NCBI GenBank assembly: GCA_039704465.1
Contig: JASFAU010000019.1
Coordinates: 310,001 to 374,000 of the forward strand
Reading direction: 5' to 3'
Source of the DNA: Plasmodiophora brassicae
Lineage: Eukaryota > Endomyxa > Phytomyxea > Plasmodiophorida > Plasmodiophoridae
Length of the DNA stretch: 64,000 nucleotides
The position numbers were made by a program, and so were the translations under genes. The notes under the pieces were generated by a model. The model ran no database searches and was not told the DNA's origin. It saw nothing but the letters and a program-made list of their open reading frames with translations. Shown piece by piece: positions 18,810-28,799 of this stretch. Each line of letters starts with the position of its first letter. Within the stretch, counting starts at the first letter, position 1.

Positions 18810-19610
18810 ATGTCGATTGTCAAGTTCCTTATCGCTTCCGCCGTGGTCGTCGCGGCCGCCGCATTCACCACCGATGATGCTCGCGCGCTCGGGGACAAGG
18901 TCGTGGCTGTCGGCAAGGGCGCTGCCGCGAAGCTGGCGCCGATTGCCCGGGCCGGCGGGGACAAGGTCAGAGCCTTCAGCACGCACGCAGCAACGAAGAT
19001 GGGTCTGGTCGAAGAATTCGGCGATGACAAGGCGCTTCGGCTCACAAAGCGCGGCAGACTGGCCACTGTTGTCGGTACTGCAGCTGGGACAGCAGCCGTT
19101 GGCGTCAAGGTTCTGCCGCGGCTCCGCATGAAATATGTCGTGCCCGGGGCGGCTGTCGCGGCCGCCGTTGGCGCTGTTGCCGGTGCTGACCATCTGCAGA
19201 CAGCGTTCTGCAAGAACAAGGTTACGAACAAGCTCAAAGACCTGAAGACGAACTACATGCAGCCTGCCGTCACGCGCGCCAAGGAGTTCGTTACCGGGAA
19301 GCGTACGAACCAAGGTCCGGACAACGCGGACGAGAATGCCGAAGGGTCGGAAGGGCATGAGGATATTGACGAGGAGTCGGACGAGTCGGGCGAGAAGGCC
19401 CAAGAGTCGGGCGATAAGGCCCAAGAGTCGGGCGAGGAGGCAGAAGAGTCGGGCGAGGAGGCAGAAGAGTCGGGCGAGGAGGCCGAAGAGTCGGGCGAAA
19501 GGGCAGAAGAGTCGGGCGAGGAGGCCGAAGAGTCGAGCGAGGAGGCCGAAGAGTCGAGCACGAAGGCCGGAGAGTCAGAGTCGGAATGGGAGAACAATCT
19601 GAACTATTGA
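18810..19610 (+). CDS. Secreted protein with Ala/Val-rich core and acidic tandem repeats
   Basis: 266 aa with no intron. A signal peptide (MSIVKFLIASAVVVAAAAF) is followed by an Ala/Lys core with two hydrophobic stretches (around residues 85-100 and 112-128) and a C-terminal third made of SGEEAEE repeats (about residues 186-255), strongly acidic. The core shares VPGAAVAAAVGAVAGADH...NKVTNKL with the C-terminal domain of the 14910 protein (TGAALAVASGVGAVAFADQ...NKVTNAL), so the two are paralogous there. Unlike that protein it has no GPI-like tail. Function unknown. Acidic repeats suggest cation binding, which is only a guess. Confidence 0.75.
   Translation: MSIVKFLIASAVVVAAAAFTTDDARALGDKVVAVGKGAAAKLAPIARAGGDKVRAFSTHAATKMGLVEEFGDDKALRLTKRGRLATVVGTAAGTAAVGVKVLPRLRMKYVVPGAAVAAAVGAVAGADHLQTAFCKNKVTNKLKDLKTNYMQPAVTRAKEFVTGKRTNQGPDNADENAEGSEGHEDIDEESDESGEKAQESGDKAQESGEEAEESGEEAEESGEEAEESGERAEESGEEAEESSEEAEESSTKAGESESEWENNLNY
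18840..18960 (-). other. Long antisense open frame judged a shadow
   Basis: Minus-strand frames stay open across this gene because of GC-rich third positions. They carry no domain and are not annotated. Confidence 0.6.
19384..19590 (+). repeat. 21-bp tandem coding repeat (SGEEAEE)
   Basis: Units of about GAGTCGGGCGAGGAGGCCGA-A repeated some nine times with small changes. Confidence 0.88.
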
Positions 19611-20141
19611 ATACACGTGTCAAATTCGTCGTCCATTTATTCGTTAATCAGTACGTAGCGGCTGTGGCTGGGCGTGCCTGGAATCGTGTTCCCTCACTGC
19701 ACCCCCTGCATGCACGTAACGCGAACTCGCCTGGTGATCACTCAGCCGGGCTTCGTCGAGGCCGCGTCACTCTGAAATCCTGCACAGGCAAACGCCATGC
19801 ACACATCTCGGCGAATGAGGTGCGCCACATGAGTCCGCTGCCAGGATCAGGAGTTCCATCGGTCAAGGGGGCCGCCGCGTCCAGCTGTAATTTGCCAGTC
19901 GGCGCTCGATGATCGCGACGACAGAGATCCTCGCGATCACAGTCCATCCAGTCTGTTTCGACGTCACCCGCATTCGCAGCAACTGTCTGGCCCTTTCTTG
20001 CCGTTCATGCTGTTCAGCAGGTGGACGTTCCGGAGACGTAAATACCTGGCCGAACCGAACTCCGCGACTGGGACGTCGCCCGATCCGGAGAACGCCGTAC
20101 GCGATCGGTTTGACAGTTTAACAGGCTTGGCGTCGCCGACG

Positions 20142-22530
20142 ATGCTGTTGGTCGGCGTACTCTGCAGCGTTGCGCTCGTGTCTAGCCTGGTCCTGCTGCC
20201 GGCGTCAGGTCATGAACCCGACGAGCCTTCCACGATCAGTCACCCCATGAACATGTTGCCAAACGACGTGGCTCGCATGATCGTAACCAACATCGGGAAC
20301 ACGGTTGACGTTGCCCGCCTTGCCCAGGCGTCCAAACATCTGTCTATGTCCGCTCACGCTCGAAACGCGATGGCCTCCCGACGCATCTGGGAGTCAATGT
20401 TCCGACCTGAGGCCACACCGGGGGATCTCCTGGCGTACTCTTGTGAGGCTGGCGTTCACCATCGTGCGTACGTCTCGGCCGCATGGGCACGCGAACGCAT
20501 CCAGGGCAAGGTTGCGTCGCGTCCCCAGATTCTGCTTCTCGAGCACCTGTTCAGTGTTTCCGACCTCGTTTCCACTACGTGTTTCGAGACGACGCTGAAG
20601 GCGATGGTGGTGGATTGGGGATTGGCAGCAAGGTATGCGCTTGGGACGGCCATTCGGCACGCGTCCAACCTAAAGCTGTACACCCGCGAGCACAGAGAAC
20701 TAGCTCTTGGCGCCTTCAGTTTCCTTCTCCGGAATGGCCTAGCGTTCCCAACCACGATGTCGGCGGATGGTACTGTCGCTCAAGCCGTCTCTGATTTCCT
20801 AGCTGCGGATATCATTCCTCTTCGAGGCGTCGACGAGTTTGACGAGAGCGATCCGATTACCTGTGCCATGTTACAATCGGTCCCTCAGGCGCACCGGGAC
20901 CTTGTTCGGGTGGCACTGGGGCGATGCCTCAATGATCTCGTCGAGGAGGAAGACCTCCATGGGGACCTGTTGGACATTCTGGTGGCTCATGGGCTTGACA
21001 TCAACCGGGAATGGATGGACGATCGGAATTATCCCTGGACGTTCCTGAAGAATGGCGTTATTACGTCCAATTTTCGAGTTCAGCAGGCGTGCCATTGAGT
21101 TGGGTGCCGAGATCGACAACGACCTTGGAGAATGGTGGCACTTCATTGCAGATCCAGACGATTACGTCGTGGATAACAATGACGTGCGGGAATTCGTCCA
21201 GCGTGTAATGGCCTTCTCGGACGACCCAGCTGAAATGTACGCCAACCTAGCTGGCGGCTTCGAGCGCTGGTGGCACCGTTTGTACAATGACGAACCACTC
21301 GTTCTGTTCAAAGCATGCCTGGCCGCTGTTCGCCTGCGATATGGTCCTCGATTCGACGCCAGTGCCTGGAAGCATCGTGTCTTCGTTAAGGCTGTGGACG
21401 ATGGAAGGATTGCGATACATCGTCTCCTGAGCATTGTTGACGATGAGACTGTGATTCTCACCGGTGACGCCGTGTCCGTGCTTTCTGACATCAACATCTG
21501 CAGGGAGGGCGACGTCGTGCCGGTCTTGGATCGGATTATCCGCAAGGCCACCCATGCCGAGATCCAGGCTGCCTTGACGTACGTCAACGAGCTGGGGAAC
21601 ACTGTTCTCCATAAGAGGTGCATGACCGTCGGCGTCATCCAGTGGATCCAACGGCGTGCACCAACCGGCTTTCTTTGGCGCGCCTTGCACCAGCAGAACC
21701 ACATGGGGCGGTCGTGTTTGAAGTTATGGATGCAGAGTCCGTCGCCATGGGACCCTGTCGCCGCGACGAACGTCTTCCGCATTCTGGAAACGTTGGCGAG
21801 CGGCGCCTTCAACGGAGCTGTCTCGGCGTACGAGGTTGGCATCGCGGCTTCTGCAGGCAGCACTCGCGTCCACGTACAGTTGCTGTCTGTGCCCTGTTCT
21901 GTTGGTTTGCTTCGGCGGCATTTAACCCAGCATGCCTCTCCTTTCGGTTTGCATACGGTCCTGCTGATGATGGGCCACAGTATCGGGGCGTCCCAGTACC
22001 GTCTCGAAACCGTCGACAAGCTATGTGCTCTGGAGAGCGCTACATCGTTTCGCAAGCGGTATGATGGCTTGACGGTGCTTCAGCGGGCCGTCTTGATCGA
22101 CTATGCCGTCGTTGACATCCTTCTGCGTCATGCGAAGCGTCTCGGTGTTCTAAACGAGCTGGTCGTCGATCAAGGCATCGCTGATGGCTGGACGGTGCTT
22201 CACACGGGCGCAACCGCATTCAAAGCGGCTTTGGCGGGCATGGAGAGGTATCCAGAAGCGCAGATGCAATACCAGGCCCGTCTGAAGAGCGTCGGGGTGA
22301 CACTACTCGAGATGGTGCGAACGCTATCGGAACGGTTGGCGTCTGCAGATGATTTCTGCCGGTTGGTCAACGCACGCGATAGCGAACGACGCGAAACGTT
22401 CGTCGACATGCTTCGCGCTCCAGCAAGCAGCAACAATTATTATGAACCGGCCAATGCGTTCATCAACGACATCGTCGCGCGCTGTACAAAGACATGCAGC
22501 AACGACGTGGTAGCCGCTTCGCAACCGTGA
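20142..22530 (+). CDS. Large F-box-like/ankyrin-like protein with signal anchor, one frameshift
   Basis: Two long open frames form one protein of about 795 aa. The first (in frame from 20007, preferred ATG 20142 because it gives the hydrophobic start MLLVGVLCSVALVSSLVLL) ends at 21098. The second picks up near 21075 (RRAIELGAEIDN) and ends at 22530. The frame moves by one base and no GT-AG pair of normal size fixes it, so a real frameshift or an assembly error lies at about 21050-21090. After the anchor comes an F-box-like segment (LPNDVARMIVTNIGNTVDVA). Later there are loosely ankyrin-like helical pairs such as LVAHGLDINREW and VDILLRHAKRLG. F-box proteins feed SCF ubiquitin ligases, but the N-terminal hydrophobic segment is odd for that role. 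Confidence 0.6.
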
Positions 22531-22631
22531 CGTGGTCAAGGAAAGGCACGTCTCTACGCGAGTTCGAGCGAACGTTCTGAATGCCGATGTGTTTCGTAAA
22601 AGGTATATTTTTTTACGCGGCCAGTCCAAAT

Positions 22632-23599
22632 ATGGCATCCGTTGCGATTCGGACGACGTCGTTCGGGGTGGGGCACCTCGTCAAGCTGGACGGGAAGTGT
22701 TTGCTGTTTGATCCGCATCTCGAAGACGCGCCGAGGACGCTTGTGCATCCGGATCACAGCGCCTGGCAAATCAACTGGGAACGCTCCGAAGGGTCGGCCG
22801 CGTTCAGCTCGTCGACGATACCGCCGCCGCATGTCGTCATGGCGTCCGGCCTGGATCATTCCCAGGTGTCGCATTTCAGGGCTCTGCAGTCGAAGATGGC
22901 GGATACGGTCCTGTTTGCCCCGTCGAAACCCGACCTGAGCATGCTGACGGTCAAGGCATACCATCCTGTCGACCAGACAAGTGGAAAAGCATTCTGCCTG
23001 CCCGAGCTCAACTTGAAGATATGGACATGGGTCGGCTATGGTCACTATGTCATTTACCTGGTTCAGAACACGGAGACCCAGCGGACGGTCTGCTATGCGC
23101 CTCACGGTTTGACGCCTGCCGAAATGGAAGCGGTTGGGTCCACAACGGGTCGAATCGACATCTACCTTACGGCGGGTAGGGAACGAATACTGACATTGCG
23201 GTTTGCCCAGTGATTAACGTACTGCCCACCATTGCACAGTTCGACTGTTTGCCCTGACGACATGCCCGTTTAACCGGTCGTTCGTCAACTTCATCACGAA
23301 TCCGGTGGAGGCGGTGCAGGTCATCGCCAAGGCCGCCAGGGATTTCCGCTGCAAGTACGTCCTGCCACTCGACGATCAGTTCGAGAACCCGGTCGGGGTC
23401 GTTTACTCGCGCGCGTCGTCGTCGCCTGCTGACTCCGTTTGATCAGAACGTGACGTTCAAGGGGCTGGTCAACTGCCTGTCCAACTACGAGCTCATTGGC
23501 GAGTGGTCCAAAATCGTCGACGATGTCAGGAACGGCCCTGCGTGCGACGACCTGACGATGATCTGCGCTGCGCCCGGCGATCCGGTCCCGTTGGAATGA
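22632..23599 (+). CDS. Metallo-beta-lactamase-fold protein, 3 exons, 284 aa
   Basis: Exons 22632-23175, 23240-23397, 23447-23599; introns of 64 and 49 nt, the second with CTGAC before the acceptor. Removing them joins LTA-VRLFALTTCPFNRSF and FENPVG-NVTFKGLVN in frame. An upstream in-frame ATG at 22581 is possible. The sequence follows the UlaG/NAPE-PLD-like MBL pattern: GHLVKLDGKCLLFDPHL, then VVMASGLDHSQVSHF where the metal-binding HxHxDH usually lies, then CYAPHG. The HxHxDH motif itself is not canonical (only DH-x3-H), so hydrolase activity is uncertain. Substrate unknown. Confidence 0.7.
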
Positions 23600-23809
23600 A
23601 CCAGGCAATATATGACCATCGCCATCTGTACGGGCAACTCGTGAAGCGCCCCGGACGTCTGTGCCGGTACTGTACAGACAAGGGCCACACCGGCAGGAAG
23701 ACTTATCAGGCGCAAGTTTTGCAGAACGCCGTCGCCGCTGTTTTTCGCCGCTGATGTGGGCGGTGGCGTGTGAGCTGCAGGCGACGGTGCCTTCGCACGC
23801 AGACGGGGC

Positions 23810-25016
23810 ATGGCGGGCCACGACAACGAATCTGGTCGGGCTGGGTGGTGCGGATGTTGTGCTGGGGGGTGTGGGCCGGCGGTCACAGACATGGTCGCGT
23901 CCGATGCGGTCGAGCGATTGTCGTCGTGGATGACGCGGGCGTACCGGGAGGCCGGCGGCATCGCGTCGCTGCCGCTGAACGAGCTGGCGCTGCCCGGCAG
24001 CCACAATTCGGCGTCGTACGCGATCACGTCGTGTTCGACGGTGCCCGCCGGCGACCTCGGCGACAGCATACGCCCGTTCCTGAAAGTCCCGCCCGTCTCT
24101 GCCGTCATCTCCAGGTGGACGAAGGTACGTGGGGTTCCGTTCGTGTGGGTGCGCACGTTTCAAACGGCACCTGCCAGTGCCAACGGTATTCGGTGTTCGA
24201 CCAGCTTCGCCATGGTATTCGGTATATCGATGCGCGCGTTCAGTACTGCCCGCGGACGCGTGCGATGAGCATGTGCCATGGCGTCTGCTGCATCTTGCTG
24301 CAGGATTGCATGCGCCAGATCCGGGCCTTCCTCGACTCGTACCCGCAGGTACCGTTCGCGGGAACAACGCGCCCGGTGTCGCGCCCAGCCCTTACCGGTG
24401 CGTGCAGGAGGTCGTCATTGTCGATTTCAACCACGTGTACGGGGCCGACAGGGACGACCACCACGACGACATCGTGCGTGAGGTCGTCAACATTATCGGT
24501 CGCGATCGCGTCGCTCGACAGTCGTCCTGCCTGCGGCCGATGACGCCCCTGCGGGAGTTCATCGACAGCGGGGTCCAGGTCGTTGTCATATACGACGAGG
24601 CGAGGGCCGCTGAGCGGGCGGACATCTGGGACCAGTCCTGCATCCTGTCGTCGTGGCCGAACACGGATTCCTACGACCGCGTTCTGGCGCACGCCTGCGA
24701 GCAGGCGCGCCGACGGGAGGCCCTGAAGCTCCACGTCATGCAGCTCCTGTTCACGCCCGAGCTGAAGCACATCCGGAACGGGCTGTTGCGCTGGCGGTCG
24801 CCCTCGTCGATCCTGCGATTCGCGAAGCCGTTGAGAGGCGCCCCTGCCGCCCTGTTTGCCAAGTGCCGCGAGGATCCCGACCTGCTCAGGAACCTCAACG
24901 TCATCATCGTCGACGACTGCATCGACGAGGACCACACGTTCGTCGAGGCGACGCTGGCGATGAACGCGTTCAAGGTACTGAACGCGCACGCTTCCGTGGA
25001 ACACGCTCCTGGGTGA
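23810..25016 (+). CDS. PI-PLC X-domain protein, 3 exons, 364 aa
   Basis: Exons 23810-24124, 24178-24348, 24408-25016, with introns of 53 and 59 nt at phase 0. The X-domain of phosphatidylinositol-specific phospholipase C is clear: LPGSHNSASYAI with the first catalytic His, DQLRHGIRYIDARV, then a second His in MCHGVCC, and EVVIVDFNHVYG. No Y, C2 or PH domain follows, so it belongs to the bacterial-like or PLCXD-type single-domain group and not to eukaryotic PLC-beta/delta. It would cleave phosphoinositides or GPI; no signal peptide is evident. An alternative start at 23891 (MVASDAVERL) would remove a Gly/Cys-rich leader. Confidence 0.85.
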
Positions 25017-25077
25017 CGACACTGCCCCTGTCTGCATTCCCGAACATGTGTGCCGTCTGTACCCCGCCCCCCGTCGT

Positions 25078-26586
25078 TCATTGATTGGTACTCGTCCGCG
25101 ACGCCTGGTAGTCGGTTGCGCCCACCCTGGCCGTGTACCGGGAGAAGATGGAGTTCTTGGCGCGGAACGCCAGCTGGAAGAGGATGCCCTGGAGCGTCCC
25201 GGCAGCGGTCGCCAGCGTGTACGTCGTCAGGTAGGCGATCGGCGATACGGTGTACAGCGCCATGAAGAACACCTGGCCGGGAGATCAGTGGCATCTATGG
25301 GTTCCGCGCCCGGATCGCACTGACCTGGCCGACGAGGACGACGACTCCCAGAGCGCCGCTGAGGGCGGTGCGCTTCGCAAAGATGATGCTGCGGAAGCGC
25401 TCGCCATTCGAGATGGAGTAGTTCTCCAGGAGCGATTTCGCGACCGACGACCCGTACTTGATGAAGCAGAGCGAGCACGGGACGTTCAGCACCAGATAGA
25501 ACACGGACAGGAACGCGGTGTTGACGACGCTCACGCCGCTGATCGCCGTGTACAACGTGAACGCAAAGTCCATCGTGAAGACGATCAGCAAGGTGGCGAC
25601 GAACGCCGCAATGGTCGCCTGGTGGCGCCTCGACACCGGGTGGCCCTTGTACAGGTGCTGATGCATCGCCAGGCCAACGGACATCGTCGACGCGAACGTG
25701 AACGGCAGGTAACCTGTTGCAGCATGAACCGCGCGCTGGCACAGCAGCGGGAGGCCCAGGCGCATGCGTACCAGTGATCGTCAGCCGATACGTGGTGTAC
25801 GTGATGCCCTGCAGGCGGGCGAACGCCGAGTTGGCGGCGAAGACCACGCGGAACACGGATGCGATTAACTGGGTCGATATGACCAGCAGGGGCCACAGTG
25901 GGATCGGACGCAACGTCCCTGTGGCGATGCAGGAGACAGAGTCAGTCACTCGCGCGCGCCTGCCCCCCTGATCGGCGCTCCACCCACGTACATGTACTGG
26001 CGACCAGGAACGAGACGAGCTTGTAGATGGCAAGGACGATGCTGACGACGTTCAGCATCGTCGACATGTAGAAGCAGATCAGGGCGGGGGTCGACGCCAG
26101 CGCCGCCTCCGTCGGGTTGGCGTATTCATCCGACGAGAACGTGACGCGTAGATCCGCTTGCGGAAGGGCGTACAGGGAGTCGCACGCTGCCGCGCTGGTA
26201 ACGAACGCGGTGGGGATGCTCGCGAAGGGCACCTTCGTTCCCCGGTAGATCCAGGCCCAAATGAGCTTCTCGGTCCTCGAATCGCCGGCCTGTGTACACT
26301 GAAGCAGCCCGGCGCAACCAGCAGCGGAACAGGCGTCGATCCAGGCGGAGATGTACCCGTTGCGGAAGACGAGGACGCGACCCGTAAGGGATTCCGCCAA
26401 CGTCGGCGCCAGCGGCGGCATCGACGACACCACGACCACCGACTGGTTCGCGACATGGTACGAAGTTGGCCCCAGGGCGAACGACACCGACTCGTACCTC
26501 GGGAACGTCGTATTCTGGTACGTGATCACGAGGGCCGCCGCCGAGTTGAGGAGCACCGGCCACAGGGCGACGGTACGGCGTCGCAT
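25078..26586 (-). CDS. Seven-transmembrane receptor-like protein with PA-like ectodomain (copy A), 4 exons, 441 aa
   Basis: Exons 26586-25992, 25918-25772, 25713-25325, 25272-25078; introns of 73, 58 and 52 nt. A signal peptide (MRRRTVALWPVLLNSAAALV) leads to a ~150-residue ectodomain resembling a protease-associated (PA) fold: SLTGRVLVFRNGYISAWIDA, then CSAAGCAGLLQC and IPTAFVTS. Seven hydrophobic helices follow, beginning ALICFYMSTMLNVVSIVL and LWPLLVISTQLIASVF and ending AYLTTYTLATAAGTLQGILF. There is no YD/GxGD/PAL set, so it is not a signal-peptide-peptidase-like protease. The layout suggests a receptor or transporter. Its tandem paralogue is at 26877-28311. Confidence 0.8.
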
Positions 26587-26876
26587 GGTGCCTTATCGAT
26601 GTGCTGGTGGGCGGAGACCCGATCACCGAACGGTACAGTCGCGTCTGAGAATCTCGCGCTCGGTATCCTTCCTCAACCTGGTCAGCACTATGGCCATTCG
26701 CCGCCTCGTTAGCGGCGATGAGCACTGGCCCACGATCTGATCGCATGAGCGCGCGGAACGGTGACCTCGGGGGCCAAGTCTGTTGTGTGCGATCCTGGCT
26801 GCTACTGACGATCTGGACTACCTGGATCATACCGACGAGCACTGTACGACTTTGCGGGAGGATGGGCAGTGTGTAA

Positions 26877-28311
26877 TCACTTCTGGCTGGTCGCGACATG
26901 GGTCCCCTGAGGCTGGGTCGACCGATTGAAGATGGAGTTCCTGGCTCGGAATGCGAGCTGGAACAGGATGCCCTGGCAGGTGGCGGCGACCGTGGCCAGC
27001 GTGTACGTCACGACGTACGCGAGCGGTGACGCTGTGTGAAGGAACTGGAACAGGAGCTGGCAGATGAGGACGATGATCCCGATGACACCGCTGATGGCGA
27101 CGCGCTTGGCGAAATGGATTCGGCGATGGCGCTCCCCCTCCGAGATGGTCTGGTTCGCCAGCAGCGACCTGGCAACCGTCGTGCCGTACCGGATGAAGAA
27201 GATCGAGCAGACGACGTTCAGCACGAGGTAGATCGCCGAGATCAACATCGTGTCGAACAGTACCAAAAGGCTGATCGAAGCGTACAGTGTGGACGCGAAA
27301 TCCAGGGCGAAGATGGCGCCCAGGATCCACATGAAGACCGCCAACGTCCATCGGTGACGGTTCGACAGCGTCGAACCTTTGTATAGGGTCTCGTGCATGG
27401 CCAGGCCGACGAACATCGTCGAAGCGAGGTGAAACGGCAGATAGCCTGTTGCGGATAGGTCAGTAGTGGCCGGCGCCCTACGTGTTTCACGTGCGAATCA
27501 CCTGTCACTGTCAGCCGGTACACGCTATAGGGGATGCCTTGCACGCGAGCGAACGCTGTGTTTCCGGCAAAGATCACGCGCATCGCTGAGGCAATGACCT
27601 GGTTCGACATGACCAGCAGCGGCCACCGCGGTATCGGGCGAAGGTTCCCTGCAGTGCAGAGTCAGGAAGCAGCGCCACCGTAAAACCCACTGCCGGCATA
27701 CAGTTGCTGTCCATCATGAAGGACAGCAGTTTGTAGATGGACATGACGATGCTGACGATATTCAACATCGTCGACGCGTAGAAGCAGAGCAGGGCGGGGA
27801 CGGACGTCACCGCCGACTCCATCGGGTTCGCGAACTCGCTCGACGAGAACGAAACACGAATATCGGATTGAGGCAGTTCGTACAGCAGTTGGCAGGCCGT
27901 CCTGCTGACAACGAACGCGGTAGGGACAGTCGAGAAAGGGACCTTCGCACTGCGGTATACCCAGGCCCATACGTGGACCTCGGCTGAAGTTTCATGGGGC
28001 GTCATGCATTGCAACAGACCAGCACAGCCGGCCGCTGCACACTGGTCGACCAAACTGGATATGTCCCCGTCTTGAAAAACCAGGACGCGCCCGGTAAGGG
28101 ACGCGGGAACCTGCGGCGATAAGTGCGGGGTCGACGATACGGCGACGACCGAGCGATTCACGACATGGTACGGGACGGGGCCCAGCGCGAAAGCCACCGA
28201 TTCGTATTGCGGAAACGTCGTGTTCTGGAACGTGATCACGATCGCGGTCGTCTGGTCGGCGAGCAGGTGCCATAGGGCGACCACGGGCAACCATGGTGCC
28301 AGCCTCATCAT
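26877..28311 (-). CDS. Seven-transmembrane receptor-like protein with PA-like ectodomain (copy B), 3 exons, 441 aa
   Basis: Exons 28311-27702, 27648-27502, 27445-26877; introns of 53 and 56 nt at the same positions and phases as introns 1 and 2 of copy A. Intron 3 of copy A is absent: the codons run straight through ICQLLFQFLHTASP. Predicted length equals that of copy A. Signal peptide, PA-like block (SLTGRVLVFQDGDIS) and seven helices are conserved; differences concentrate in the ectodomain. A second ATG lies at 28308. Confidence 0.8.
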
Positions 28312-28399
28312 CAGATATGGTACACGGTACGCGAACCCCCGAGGCCGACCATTCGAATCTCAGATATGCGCCACCTGTCTAGATCGTGGGCACACCTGC

Positions 28400-28625
28400 G
28401 ATGTACATGATCCGAACTGGTCCTCGATGTCTGGTAGCTCGTTACGCCAACCGCTGCCGTGTAACGGTAGCAGACCGCCGCTAAATGCACGTCTTTCACC
28501 AAGACGATGCTGCGGAAGCGGATGCAATGGAAATGGGGCAGAGACGCCAGGACGCCCGACTGGTTTCACCATTGGAAACGAATCAGGGCCCAGGACGAAC
28601 GTCACCGATTCGAAACGTGGTGCCA
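28400..28625 (-). pseudogene. Truncated third copy of the PA-7TM gene
   Basis: Minus-strand fragments match three separated parts of copies A and B: RFESVTFVLGPDSF (ectodomain start, 28576-28618), FRSIV next to a KR-like site (near 28510), and YTAAVGVTSYQTSRTSSD (28400-28465), which resembles the C-terminus of copy A (YTARVGATDYQASRTST). Everything between is deleted or scrambled. The C-terminal match shows it is closer to copy A. Confidence 0.7.
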
Positions 28626-28799
28626 CAGGACGATGGGCAGAGTACACGGTACTAATCGAATCCGGGAACCCACATAGCAAATATCGCAGTCGTTGGAACC
28701 TCTCTTGTCCCACACAGAAACAGATTGTAGAGAACCGAGAAAAATGATTTGCAAGGGAAACACTTCTCTGTGCGGACAGGACGACACAAATTGTCAGCG

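Noticed and set aside
18366..19424. 352-codon minus-strand open frame opposite the acidic-repeat protein
   Set aside because: A shadow of GC-rich codon usage; the plus strand has a signal peptide, repeats and a paralogous domain.
25078..28311. Signal-peptide-peptidase-like (SPPL) assignment from the PA-like domain plus multiple helices
   Set aside because: No YD, GxGD or PAL motifs in the membrane part, and seven rather than nine helices.
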